The position numbers and the translations under genes are program-made. A stretch of DNA of 64,000 nt from assembly GCF_050947875.1 (NCBI RefSeq), contig NC_134568.1, forward strand, positions 251,365,767-251,429,766, read 5' to 3'. The notes below the pieces were generated by a model. It worked only from the letters and a program-made list of their open reading frames with translations. It ran no database searches and was not told the origin of the DNA. Every line of letters starts with the position of its first letter. Position 1 is the stretch's first letter. Shown here in pieces: positions 22,344 through 32,398 of this stretch. The stretch comes from Dermacentor variabilis. Taxonomy: Eukaryota; Arthropoda; Arachnida; Ixodida; Ixodidae.

Positions 22344-23830
22344 ATAGAGAGAGAGATACACGGGAAGGGAAAGGCAGCGAGGTTAACCAGATAAGATTCT
22401 GATTTGCTATCCTGCACTGGGCGAAGGGGAAGGGGAAGTGAAAGACAGAAATAACAGGCGGAGAAAAAAGCAAAGAAACGAAAAAAAAAATATAGGGAAG
22501 GTCGTGAACCTTCATGTGAATTAGTTTCTCCAGGAGGTCACTCGGACATAAAAATTTCGAGAATGCCTTCATTGTCTTGTGGTGTGACGACTGTGTAGGT
22601 CGGCGTTCCGGTACTGTCTGCTACGAAAGCAGCCGGTCGTCAAGACGCGCCAGCGCGGTCGCAAGGAACTGCCTGTATGCGCTGTATCGGGGGACAATGA
22701 TAAAGAACGTGTCTAAAGTTTTCTGGTCGCCGCAGTGGTCACACGCAGCACTATTTTCCCGTCCGGTGCGGAAAGCAAACGACTTCGTAAATGCGACGCC
22801 AAGCCACAGTCGGCAAAATACCCTTGTCTCGGGTCGGGATAGTCCAAGGGGCGCATGAAGTTGCAGACAGGGGTCCAGTCGATGGAGACGTGTGTGCTGG
22901 AAACTAGGTGTGTTCCACAACAATTGTGAGACATCATATACAAGCACTCGAAGTTTCGCTGCTGCATCTGCGTGCCTACCTCTCCTTCGTATGTCCCTCC
23001 TTCCCCACCAGCGACATTCGGTCCTCTCTTTTTTTAATAAAGAAGAATTCAATCTTCTTCTTCTTCTTGACAGCAGGATTGGTTCCTGCACACCGCCTTC
23101 ATAGCAGATCGAGCAGCTTCATCAGCCTGTCCATTGCACATTATGCCGCGGTTAAATGTGGCGTCGTGCCCTTGCTCGACGAGCCGATGAAGGAGCTCTC
23201 GAATTTCTAGCACTAGTTGTTTGTAGGGTCCACGTCGTAATTATAAGGCGGAGAGGAAGCAGGGTAGAGGTGCTTAGAGTCGTTGAAAATGCTCCATTTT
23301 TGAGGTGGTTCCTCTCGAACTATGTGCAGTGCGCTACGGAGGAGCAGAAACTTCCGTGGCTTCCGATGTAGAGTGATGTGATGTCTTGCACTTCAAGGCA
23401 GGGTTCGCAAGAAAATCACTGATCCTGCAGAACCGTCCACGGTGGTTAAACTATCAGTGTATAGATGGGTATGATCGTTGGTTTTTTCGTACATCAAAAG
23501 CAACGAAAGTTGCTTGAAAGCTGGAGATGAGAGTAGTGCTTTCGTTCAATTTCCTGGTACTGTCAGTCGAACTTGTGGCTGAGCCAAGCACCAAGGAGGA
23601 AGCAAAACTCTAGCGGCAGCTTCGGGCAATTTGTCAGGAACCCGCGCTGTGCACTCTACAGCGTTATGACGCTCCGGTCTCTGATGAATACTTTTCGAAT
23701 GCTTTTGAATAACCTGCGGACTCAGTCAGCGCGAAGTACAATGCAAGTGCTGGATGTTCTCAATTCAGTGCTTGCAAGTCTTGAGTAAGCATCATGGCTC
23801 ACTCGCATCATTCTATTCGCACTGAAGTCA
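22344..23830 (-). pseudogene. LINE ORF2 RNase H to 3' end
   Basis: This minus-strand copy belongs to the same family as the fragment in the hAT intron. From the 5' side it keeps the QPQVRLTVPG junction (about 23575), a degenerate IYTDGS (about 23460), FNDSK (about 23300), and a Cys-x2-Cys cluster in the frame at 22621-23091. The 3' UTR has GGTTAACCTCGCTGCCTTTCC near 22365-22385 and a short CT run. Frameshifts and stops are frequent, so it is inactive. Confidence 0.7.
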
Positions 23831-23869
23831 AATAGGCTGGGGTTTAGCTTAACAATATACTGCCACGCA

Positions 23870-24161
23870 CTGAAACGTGCTGCTGACGCCCACAGGCTCT
23901 TTGGTCTTCACTGGTGACTTCAACGTGCATCATCAGTTATGAGGAATCACCAAGATTAGCTCCAGACAGCAGAATGACGGCAGCCTAACGTGTCGGCGGA
24001 GCACTTGCTTGGACTTGACTGATTTCCAGACGCTTTGCTGCGCGCAAACACAGTGTTCCCTCTATCCCGCTTTACTCTTTCTGTTCCCCCTTTCCCTTCC
24101 CCCGGTGTAGGGTAGCAAACCGGACGTTCGTCTGTTTGACGCCCGTGCCTTTCCTCACTTT

Positions 24162-24212
<51 letters not shown>
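23870..24212 (+). pseudogene. LINE endonuclease scrap joined to a CT tail
   Basis: On the plus strand, FTGDFNVHH (about 23910-23940) is the catalytic GDFN motif of the LINE apurinic-type endonuclease. It is followed within about 130 bp by the family 3' tail (CCGGTGTAGGGTAGCAAACCGG, TTTCCTCACTTTG) and (CT)n at 24163-24212. The whole reverse-transcriptase region is missing, so this is an internally deleted copy or two chained fragments. Confidence 0.6.
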
Positions 24213-24213
<1 letters not shown>

Positions 24214-24248
24214 GCTGCAGCTGTGTAATCCGATGGCAGCTATGCACG

Positions 24249-24518
24249 TCATGGCAGTATCGTCTGACAGAAAGAGGCGCGTGGTCGGTCTTCTGGCAGT
24301 GAGGCGAAATAGTGAAGAGAGGCGCGAGCAACGTGCCTGATGTGTGCTCTGAGCACTTCCATAACAATGGTAACCTTGGCTGGGTAGTCATGCGCAATTG
24401 CAATATTTTCGGATGCTGATGTACACCGTGGCAGCCCTAGGCAAACCCTAAGCGCTTGGGCCTGAGCACTTTCGAGTGTATGAAGGTTAGTTCTGCAGGT
24501 ATTGGTCAGCACTGCCAA
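24249..24518 (-). pseudogene. LINE reverse-transcriptase C-terminal fragment
   Basis: The minus-strand frame carries LHTLESAQAQALRVCLGLPR and ASENIAIAHDYP, then VLRAHIRHVAR. This region follows the RT fingers and palm in tick LINE ORF2 proteins. The copy is truncated at both ends and abuts the CT tail of the neighbouring LINE. Confidence 0.7.
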
Positions 24519-24539
24519 GCAGGACGACGACGAAGTTGC

Positions 24540-25511
24540 TCTTTGCTGGAATCCATCTCGCTCGGCTAGCTATATTTCGTCCAATTTTCCATGATTTCCG
24601 GGGCGCTTTAAGCGCCCTGCCTTGCAGCTATGGACGCGGAGCCTCCCACAGCCCCGAAAGGTCACAGGACTACTACAGCGAGCTCTTCATTGACATATGC
24701 CACCTGGTCCACCAGCAGTGAAGGCTCCACTGAGACTCCTGCTCTCGGAGCCATGGGCGCGCAGCTTGCCAATCTGGCAGGCCAGAGGTCTACTTTGATA
24801 AGCTCTTCAAGGAAGCGAGGCACTTGATCCAGCACCAGCGAAGGCACTGAGGCTTACTCAGCCTCACGCGATGACTCGTCGGATGACAGCTTTGTGTCGG
24901 TGATGACCCGAAAGGCCAAAATGAGACTCATCAAGACGTCATCACCTGGGAGTACATCAACCCTGCAGGCAAAGCATGAGCGCTGGTCGCACACCATCCT
25001 CTTCATACCTGTGGACTCTTCATCAGCCTTCGGCGATTAAACAGGCAGACTCTTTCAGTTTTTCTTGAGAATATAGCGCCAAATGAAATTAAGGAGATTC
25101 GACCAAACACGCGGAAAAATGTCTTGGCTGTCGACACGACCCGGGGAAATGCGCAGGACAAGCTCCGACAGATAACAGAATTGTGGAACATCTAAGTGCG
25201 TCCTGTTATACCAGTGGAAGGAACCTGTACTGCCGGCGTAATCTATGACAGTGACCTGGCAATTACGAACTCGGAGCTGCCCATTTTGAATTAACCGTCG
25301 TACGACGGAGTGGTCATAACGCGCGTATGCCGGTTTGGAAACAGCCGCTTCGTGAAGATAGTGTTCAAGGGTGACTCTATCCTTTCGCATGTCAAAGTCG
25401 GTCGCTTCCGACACGTCGTTCGACCGTTTGTTCCCAAGCCGCTTCAATGCCACAAGTGTTTCAGGATCGGACATGTGAAGGGAGCCTGTGCAAAATCTAC
25501 AGTGTGGCCCC
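24540..25511 (+). pseudogene. LINE 5' region and ORF1 relic, split by LTR element copy 1
   Basis: The GCGCTTTAAGCGCCCTG leader precedes an ATG at 24630 (MDAEPPTAPKG). The degenerate ORF1 continues across several frames and stops, with recognisable pieces such as DDSFVSVMTRKAKM, then VRPFVPKPLQCHKC. A CCHC zinc knuckle (CHKCFRIGHVKGAC) lies at about 25447-25490. The reading frame runs directly into the copy 1 insertion site at 25511. The sequence resumes at 32399 in the same frame. ORF1 knuckle proteins of I/Jockey-group LINEs bind the element RNA. Confidence 0.75.
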
Positions 25512-26266
25512 TGTTTGGATCTGACTGCTGGTACGATCTGTTGGGAACTCGGCGCTGACGCCCGTGGTTGTACCTGGGTCGCAAGCCCCAAGGGTAGCGT
25601 TGGCCGGCGGCCTGGGGTACAACTGGAAGCATCCGAAGGTCCCGGCAAAGCATGAGTCGACAGGTAACAACGAAACAACTTGTTTATTTTAACATCGCAA
25701 AGAGTTGGCGGTCAGGTTGACCGAAGTAGAGAGACGGGAGAGCACTTTACTCAGCAGAAGAAATCGGAGCCCTCCTTTTGGCGTCCGGGGGCAGCTGTTT
25801 TTATACTCTCGCAGTTGAGGGCAAGAAGGAACCCCTCAAAAGACGAGCACGTGAATGTACAATGGGCTAATGGTGACGCACACTGTCGTAGCGATGCCGT
25901 AGCACCATGTCGAGCACGATCTCGTAGCACCCTGTCGTGGCGCTGCCGGTCGGACACAATGACTGTAATGAGAGGATGGTCCCTGCTTTGGCATCGCCTG
26001 TTTCGGGCACAATGACTGGAACGAGATCCCTGCTTTGGCATCGCCTGTTTCGGGCACAATGACTGGAATGAGATCCCTGCTTTGGCATCGCCTGTTTCGG
26101 GCACAATGACTGGAATGCGAGGATGATCCCTAGGCGGTCGCATCGCCGCAGTCGCGCCTGGAAACACCTGGCGATGAGTGTTGCGGCGACGACGATCGGG
26201 CCAAAATGTCTGCCGCCCCGCCGCAGTCGCGCCGGCAAAACCACGTGTCGCAGGCGAAACGCAACA
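25512..26266 (-). repeat. Copy 1 3' LTR (755 bp)
   Basis: In sense orientation it starts TGTTGCGTTTCGCC and ends GATCCAAACA. It carries three copies of a 47-bp U3 tandem unit (about 25980-26120) containing TTTCGGGCACAATGACTGGA on the plus strand. No difference from the 5' LTR was seen. Confidence 0.95.
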
Positions 26267-26752
26267 GACCGCCCCGCCGGGGGAAGGAGATCCCGATGGA
26301 CAGGGGACTGCATCCGCTGTCCGGAGGGATGTCGCTCGATGATGCTCATAACCGAAGTCGGGCGTCCCTCGACGTTTCTTGAGCGCAGCGCACAGAGAAG
26401 GCCTCGTTCTCTTGTTCAGGTTCGCACGGGACACTGCAAAGTGACTTCGGGAGAGTTCACCTTTTTTGTTCTCGTTCCCGGCAAGCGTTAGAACTACGCT
26501 GAAACTCAACCGCTCAGTCAGCAAGCACGGCACAACCCTCACTAAGCCCTGCCAGGCTCTTTCCCCTTTTTATACCACTGCCTAGTTCCTTACAGTAGTC
26601 TAGCATCACTCAGAACGCGTCCACAAATTGAAAAATTGCACTAGAAAGCATATCATCACTTTGAAACACTAAACAAAAGCAATATGTTAAAAAAAATCCT
26701 GCCTCAGGAAGAAAAACATCAGTAACAAACAATTTTGAGGCTGATTCCTACG
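26267..26752 (-). promoter_or_regulatory. 3' internal region with second TATA box and polypurine tract
   Basis: This region lies between the gag-pol stop and the 3' LTR. On the sense strand it has TATAAAAAGGGG near 26568-26579, well apart from the LTR promoter, then about 300 bp of non-repetitive sequence. A GGCGGGGCGGTC stretch lies against the LTR and may serve as the polypurine tract. There is no env-like ORF. Confidence 0.5.
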
Positions 26753-29700
26753 TTAGGGGCTTCGACTTAAGCCATCGGCGTTACCGTTGAGACTCCCCTT
26801 TTTGTAACGCACCTCAAAGGAATATTGTTGTAAAGCGAGGCTCCAGCGCAGGAGGCGGCCATTTTTGGGAGAGATGGTCTGCAGCCATTGGAGAGGGCAG
26901 TGATCCGTCTCAATGATAAACCTCGAGCCGGCTAGATAGCATGACAATTTCTGAACGGCCCACACGAGACACGCACACTCTTTCTCGGTGGCGCTATACG
27001 CCTGCTCACGACTGGACAGCTTACGACTAGCATACAGGACGGGGTGTTCTACTTCTCCATTTTCCCGTTGGCACAGTACAACGCCCATGCCTCGCTCACT
27101 AGCATCGCACTGAACAATGAACCCTTTTGTATAGTCTGGCGATCGTAGCACAGGCTGGCTTGTTAGGGCACTCTTTAGGGCGCTAAAAGCTCTTTCCTTT
27201 GTCTCGTCCCAGACGACTGTTTGAGGCTCTGTCTTTCTTAGAGCATCCGTCAGGGGAGCCGCGATATCAGAGTACCTAGGGATGTACCTCTGATAGTAGC
27301 CGGCGACACCCAAGAACGACCGAATATCGGTCTTTGTGCGCGGTTGCGGAAAGTCTCGCACAGCGGCCACTTTTATTTCAGAGGGGCGGCGACGACCCTG
27401 ACCAATCACGTGACCGAGGTAGACAACCTCGGCCTGTGCTAACTGGCACTTAGGAGCCTTGACTGTCAAGCCCGCTTCGCGCAGGCGGGTTAGCACTGCC
27501 CGCAAGTGTGTCATATGCTCAGACCAGGATGCGGAGAATATCGCTACGTCGTCTAGATACGGTAAAGCGAATTCTTGCTGTCCCCGCAACACTTTATCCA
27601 TGAGGCTTGAAAAACAGTATGGCGCGTTCTTCAAACCAAAACTCAACACTTTAGGACGGAATGTTCCCATTGGTGAAATGAACGCCGCATACCTACTAGC
27701 CTCTTCTGTAAGTGGAACCTGCCAATAACCCCTGACAAGATCTAGGGTGGAAATAAACTGAGCGCTACTAACTTTCTCAAGGCGCTCCTCGATGTTAGGG
27801 ATCGGATAAATTTGATCCTTAGTGATGGAATTAAGCCTGCGGTAGTCGACGCAAGGACGAGGTTCCTTGCCCGGTACCTCAACTAAAATCAAAGGGGAGG
27901 TATAATCACTCTCACCTGCCTCAATAACACCGAGCTGTAGCATTTTCTTTACCTCAGCCTCCATAATATCGCTCTGGCGGGGTGACACCCGATACGCCTT
28001 GGATCGTACTGGCTCTGGGGAGGTAAGTTCTATATCATGAGTAAGTACAGAAGTCCTACCAGGCCTCTCAGAGAACAGACCTTGAAACTCTTGTAATAGC
28101 TGGTGTAGTTCGGTTTTCTGCTCGGGCGACAGCGGTGCTTTACTGATAAGGTCACTAATGACTTGACCGGTGTCTTCCCTGTTCGTCACTGAGCCTAGTC
28201 CTGGAAGCTCGACTGGAAGCTCTTCAGGAACGTTTATCATCATGCACACCACTGCTTCCCTTTGTCTATAAGGTTTGAGCAGATTACAGTGGTAAACTTG
28301 CTGTGCTTTCCGCTTTCCTGGCAGACTTACCACGTAGTTAACGTCCGACAGTTTCTGAACAATTCGTGCTGGGCCCTCCCACTGCACGTCTAGTTTGTTG
28401 TTTAGCGATGTGCGCAATATCATGACCTCATCGCCAACCTCAAAACGACGGGCCCTGGCTGTCCGATCATAATAAACCTTGGCCCTCTGCTGGGCCTTTG
28501 TCATTGCTTCACCTGACAACTCCTGTGCCCTTCTTAAGCGTTCGAGGAGCTTAAGTACGTACTCCACCACGACTGGGTCGTCGCCCCTACCTTCCCACGA
28601 TTCTCGAAGCATGCGAAGCGGAGATCGAAGCGAGCGACCGTACACCAGTTCAGCTGGCGAAAACCCCGTAGCCGCATGCGGCGCGGTCCTTAAAGCAAAC
28701 ATCACCCCAGGCAGACACAGCTCCCAGTCAGTTCGATGTTCAAAACACAACGCTCTCAACACGCGCTTCATGACGGAGTGGAGCTTCTCAACGGAATTCG
28801 ACTGTGGGTGGTACACTGAGCTGTGTAGCAGCTTTACCCCACACCTTTCGAGAAAAGTTGTCGTCAAAGCGCTAGTAAACACTGTGCCCTGATCTGATTG
28901 GATTTCCGCAGGAAAACCAACTCGCGCAAATATGGACAGTAGTGCATTAACTATCTCAACTGAGCTGAGTTCTTTAAGCGGCACTGCTTCAGGGAACTTT
29001 GTCGCTGGGCAGATCACAGTCAAAATGTGTCTGTACCCCGTGGCTGTTACCGGCAGAGGTCCCACTGTATCAATAACGAGCCGTCTAAAAGGCTCCGTAA
29101 TGATAGGTACCAATTTCAACGGCGCCCTTGATTTGTCCCCTGGTTTGCCCACCCGCTGACAAGTGTCACATGTCCTCACGAAATGGTCTGCGTCCCGAAA
29201 ACACCCTGGCCAATAGTACTCTTGCAAGAGACGGTCCTTAGTTTTCTTAACTCCTAGGTGTCCGGACCACGAACCCCCGTGTGACAAGCGCAACAGATCC
29301 TGACGATAGCATTGAGGCACGACCAGCTGATCGAACTCCACTCCTCGGCGGTCTAGATACTTCCGGTACAGGACTCCACCTCTTTCCACAAAACGCGCAG
29401 TTTTCCTGGCGATACCTTCTTTGACATTGCAGCGCACGTTTTCCAGGCTGCCATCCTTTTTTTGCTCGGCTATCAAAGCCGACCGGCTGACTTTTAGCAA
29501 CCTATCAAGTCCGTCTGACGTAGGCGCGATGAGCAAATCAGTAGATAGCTCTTCTAACTTTCCCGAATCGGGATTTTCCTCTCCAGTATCTGGCGCCTTC
29601 AACGCTACAGACTCAATTTTATTCAGTTCGGGCGTGCTCGGCATATCAGCTTGCTGCGCCTCTGACCCTTTTTCGTTGTTTGATAACGTCGGCCCCGCAA

Positions 29701-31291
29701 CTACCGCCTTTGCAGCGAGCTCCCGAACCTTCGATCTGGTTAAGGCCTGAACACTAGCTTCACCAAACAAAAGCCCCTTCTCGCGCAGGAGGTGATCGGA
29801 CCTGTTTGAAAATAGGTACGGGTACTGGGGTGGCAGCATAGATGACACTGCCGCCTCTGTCTCAAGCGCTCCGAAAGGTCCTTCAATAAGCACCTTTGCT
29901 ACGGGCAGACACACGCTATGAGCTTCCACGGCTTGCTTGATCCATGCGCACTCGCCCGTGAACATATGGGGTTCTACATAAGACGGGTGAACTACATCCA
30001 TCGTAGCTGCGGAATCGCGAAGCACTCGGCACTCTTTCCCGTTCACGAGGAGGTCTCGCATGTAAGGCTCGAGAAGCTTCATGTTCTCGTCAGTGCTGCC
30101 TATTGAAAAAAACACAACTTTTGGTGTTGTTTCCGGACACTGCGCCGAAAAGTGACCCGGCTTCTGGCACGTATAACACACGCCCGCTCGCCTCATCTCG
30201 AACCGCTTTCTGCGTTTGGCTGCCGCCGTCTCTTTACGTTTGGTCGGACTGCTTTCGCTCGCATCCGCACTACGCGTGTCCCCCTTTAATCTCATGGGCG
30301 TGAACTTCGGCCTCTCAAACTTTGAGCCAAATTCACCATTTTGACCGTCCTTAGCTCCGCGAGCCCGACGTGTCACAAACTCCTCGGCTAGCTCAGCGGC
30401 TTTAGCCACCGTACAAACGTCTGGCCTATCCAAGACCCAGTATCGCACGTTCTCCGGTAACCGACTATAAAACTGTTCTAGCCCGAAACACTGCAGAACT
30501 TTATCGTGGTCACCAAACGCTTTCTCTTCTTTGAGCCACTCCTGCATGTTCGACATAAGCCTATACGCAAACTCTGTATATGACTCACTTCTGCCTTTCT
30601 CATTTTCCCGAAACTTCCGACGGAACGCCTCCGCAGACAGCCGGTACTTTTTTAGCAGACTCGATTTTACTTTGTCGAAATCCTCTGCCTCCTCTCTATC
30701 CAAGCGAGCGACTACGTCGGCCGCCTCGCCGGGTAACAAAGTGAGCAAGCGCTGTGGCCACGTTTCCCGAGAGAACCCCTGCTTCTCGCACGTTCGCTCA
30801 AAGTTAACCAGGAACAAACCAATGTCCTCTCCAAGCTTAAACGGCCGCATCAGGTCCGTCATTTTGAACAATACGCGTTCTCCTGCACCGTGTGCCTGAC
30901 TTCCATTACGAGCGCGTTCCATCTCTACCTCAAGACGCTTCATTTCCAAAGCGTGTTGACGGTCACGCTCTTGTTGCTCTCGCTCTTTCTGTTCTTTACG
31001 TTCACGCTCTTCTTTTTCTTTCTGTTTTTTACGTTCACGCTCTTCTTTTTCTTTCTGTTCTTTAAGTTCGCGCTCTTCTTTTTCTTTTTGCTCTTTAAGT
31101 TCGCGCTCCTGTCTTTTTGCAGTCTCTCTCTCTTCAATGGTCTCAAGGCATTCCGACAGCTCGTCATCCTCAGCCTCTAACTCAAGAATAGCCTTTATCA
31201 GTTCCGGTTTTCTTAGTTTGTCTGAGACATCCAGACCCAACTCTCTTGCAAGCTCCAACAATTTCGGTTTGCGCAACGACTTCAAATCCAT
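26753..31291 (-). CDS. Gag-pol polyprotein, copy 1 (1512 aa), integrase upstream of RT
   Basis: The ORF starts at a good Kozak ATG (GCCATGG). Approximate residues: 1-45, SAP-like helical segment; 55-125, Lys/Glu/Arg-rich repeat; 145-310, capsid resembling the SCAN domain (WPQRLLTLLPGEA, LLKKYRLSAEAFRRKFR). A CCHC knuckle (CYTCQKPGHFSAQC) is at 371-384 and a protease motif RDSAA near 424. The integrase HHCC zinc domain is at 670-710, with core acids D741, D800 and E835. A GPY/F-like module (WEGPARIVQKL) lies near 960-1000. RT (1110-1290) has YLDD at 1245-1248, and RNase H (1385-1480) has D near 1395 and TDH near 1463. It makes the particle and copies and integrates the element. No frameshift separates gag from pol. 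Integrase-before-RT with gypsy-type domains points to the Gmr1-like lineage. Confidence 0.96.
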   Translation of the reverse strand: MDLKSLRKPKLLELARELGLDVSDKLRKPELIKAILELEAEDDELSECLETIEERETAKRQERELKEQKEKEERELKEQKEKEERERKKQKEKEERERKEQKEREQQERDRQHALEMKRLEVEMERARNGSQAHGAGERVLFKMTDLMRPFKLGEDIGLFLVNFERTCEKQGFSRETWPQRLLTLLPGEAADVVARLDREEAEDFDKVKSSLLKKYRLSAEAFRRKFRENEKGRSESYTEFAYRLMSNMQEWLKEEKAFGDHDKVLQCFGLEQFYSRLPENVRYWVLDRPDVCTVAKAAELAEEFVTRRARGAKDGQNGEFGSKFERPKFTPMRLKGDTRSADASESSPTKRKETAAAKRRKRFEMRRAGVCYTCQKPGHFSAQCPETTPKVVFFSIGSTDENMKLLEPYMRDLLVNGKECRVLRDSAATMDVVHPSYVEPHMFTGECAWIKQAVEAHSVCLPVAKVLIEGPFGALETEAAVSSMLPPQYPYLFSNRSDHLLREKGLLFGEASVQALTRSKVRELAAKAVVAGPTLSNNEKGSEAQQADMPSTPELNKIESVALKAPDTGEENPDSGKLEELSTDLLIAPTSDGLDRLLKVSRSALIAEQKKDGSLENVRCNVKEGIARKTARFVERGGVLYRKYLDRRGVEFDQLVVPQCYRQDLLRLSHGGSWSGHLGVKKTKDRLLQEYYWPGCFRDADHFVRTCDTCQRVGKPGDKSRAPLKLVPIITEPFRRLVIDTVGPLPVTATGYRHILTVICPATKFPEAVPLKELSSVEIVNALLSIFARVGFPAEIQSDQGTVFTSALTTTFLERCGVKLLHSSVYHPQSNSVEKLHSVMKRVLRALCFEHRTDWELCLPGVMFALRTAPHAATGFSPAELVYGRSLRSPLRMLRESWEGRGDDPVVVEYVLKLLERLRRAQELSGEAMTKAQQRAKVYYDRTARARRFEVGDEVMILRTSLNNKLDVQWEGPARIVQKLSDVNYVVSLPGKRKAQQVYHCNLLKPYRQREAVVCMMINVPEELPVELPGLGSVTNREDTGQVISDLISKAPLSPEQKTELHQLLQEFQGLFSERPGRTSVLTHDIELTSPEPVRSKAYRVSPRQSDIMEAEVKKMLQLGVIEAGESDYTSPLILVEVPGKEPRPCVDYRRLNSITKDQIYPIPNIEERLEKVSSAQFISTLDLVRGYWQVPLTEEASRYAAFISPMGTFRPKVLSFGLKNAPYCFSSLMDKVLRGQQEFALPYLDDVAIFSASWSEHMTHLRAVLTRLREAGLTVKAPKCQLAQAEVVYLGHVIGQGRRRPSEIKVAAVRDFPQPRTKTDIRSFLGVAGYYQRYIPRYSDIAAPLTDALRKTEPQTVVWDETKERAFSALKSALTSQPVLRSPDYTKGFIVQCDASERGMGVVLCQRENGEVEHPVLYASRKLSSREQAYSATEKECACLVWAVQKLSCYLAGSRFIIETDHCPLQWLQTISPKNGRLLRWSLALQQYSFEVRYKKGSLNGNADGLSRSP

Positions 31292-31623
31292 GGCTGCTCT
31301 GAATGCTGCTTTCTCTACTGCTTACTATTGTCTTGCCGCAACTAACCCGGCAGCAACGACAACCACAATTACCAGCTCTGTTTCTAACACTAACAAAAGC
31401 CTGGCAAAGCTCAGAAGAAGAAAGTCCCGCACTCACCAAACCTCGCAGGCAGGAATTCCGCGCAGTCGTTCCGCTGCAGGCAACCAGTCGTCACACAGGG
31501 CTCGTTGCACTGCTCCCGGATCGTCGTTGAGCTGCTCAGCATACAGTCAACTGCATCTCTTCGCTGCTGGCCTCCGTTGTCGCGATCTCACCGCTGGCAG
31601 ACAGTTGTTTGACGTCGGAGGCG

Positions 31624-31641
31624 ATCCCACCGCTGCCACCA
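31624..31641 (-). promoter_or_regulatory. Primer-binding site, tRNA-Leu (copy 1)
   Basis: On the sense strand TGGTGGCAGCGGTGGGAT lies 2 bp after the 5' LTR. It is complementary to the 3' end of a tRNA-Leu species (ATCCCACCGCTGCCA plus CCA), known in animals for the AAG/TAG anticodon group. That tRNA would prime minus-strand DNA synthesis. The assignment uses remembered tRNA sequence and should be checked against tick tRNAs. Confidence 0.8.
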
Positions 31642-31643
31642 GA

Positions 31644-32398
31644 TGTTTGGATCTGACTGCTGGTACGATCTGTTGGGAACTCGGCGCTGACGCCCGTGGT
31701 TGTACCTGGGTCGCAAGCCCCAAGGGTAGCGTTGGCCGGCGGCCTGGGGTACAACTGGAAGCATCCGAAGGTCCCGGCAAAGCATGAGTCGACAGGTAAC
31801 AACGAAACAACTTGTTTATTTTAACATCGCAAAGAGTTGGCGGTCAGGTTGACCGAAGTAGAGAGACGGGAGAGCACTTTACTCAGCAGAAGAAATCGGA
31901 GCCCTCCTTTTGGCGTCCGGGGGCAGCTGTTTTTATACTCTCGCAGTTGAGGGCAAGAAGGAACCCCTCAAAAGACGAGCACGTGAATGTACAATGGGCT
32001 AATGGTGACGCACACTGTCGTAGCGATGCCGTAGCACCATGTCGAGCACGATCTCGTAGCACCCTGTCGTGGCGCTGCCGGTCGGACACAATGACTGTAA
32101 TGAGAGGATGGTCCCTGCTTTGGCATCGCCTGTTTCGGGCACAATGACTGGAACGAGATCCCTGCTTTGGCATCGCCTGTTTCGGGCACAATGACTGGAA
32201 TGAGATCCCTGCTTTGGCATCGCCTGTTTCGGGCACAATGACTGGAATGCGAGGATGATCCCTAGGCGGTCGCATCGCCGCAGTCGCGCCTGGAAACACC
32301 TGGCGATGAGTGTTGCGGCGACGACGATCGGGCCAAAATGTCTGCCGCCCCGCCGCAGTCGCGCCGGCAAAACCACGTGTCGCAGGCGAAACGCAACA
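31644..32398 (-). repeat. Copy 1 5' LTR (755 bp) with promoter and polyA signal
   Basis: In sense orientation it holds TATAAAAA (31930-31937 on the plus strand as TTTTTATA) and, downstream, AATAAA (31815-31820 as TTTATT). This sets a U3-R-U5 layout with R of roughly 100 bp. The U3 tandem array lies at about 32110-32250. Confidence 0.95.

Larger units (their letters stand above)
25512..32398 (-). mobile_element. Gmr1-like LTR retrotransposon, copy 1, full length
   Basis: This is a 6887-bp element on the minus strand, with 755-bp LTRs at 25512-26266 and 31644-32398. The LTRs are TG...CA bounded and appear identical by eye. CCCC flanks both sides (25508-25511 and 32399-32402) as a 4-bp target duplication. 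Internal parts in sense order are: tRNA-Leu primer site, 352-bp leader, single gag-pol ORF, 486-bp 3' region without env, and a purine-rich stretch (GGCGGGGCGG) just before the 3' LTR. All catalytic motifs are intact, so this copy could be autonomous. It is inserted in a LINE ORF1 relic. Confidence 0.97.

Noticed and set aside
28479..28892. Open frames antisense to gag-pol (up to 137 codons)
   Set aside because: Shadows of the conserved gag-pol coding strand that recur in all three copies because the DNA is nearly identical. No motif.
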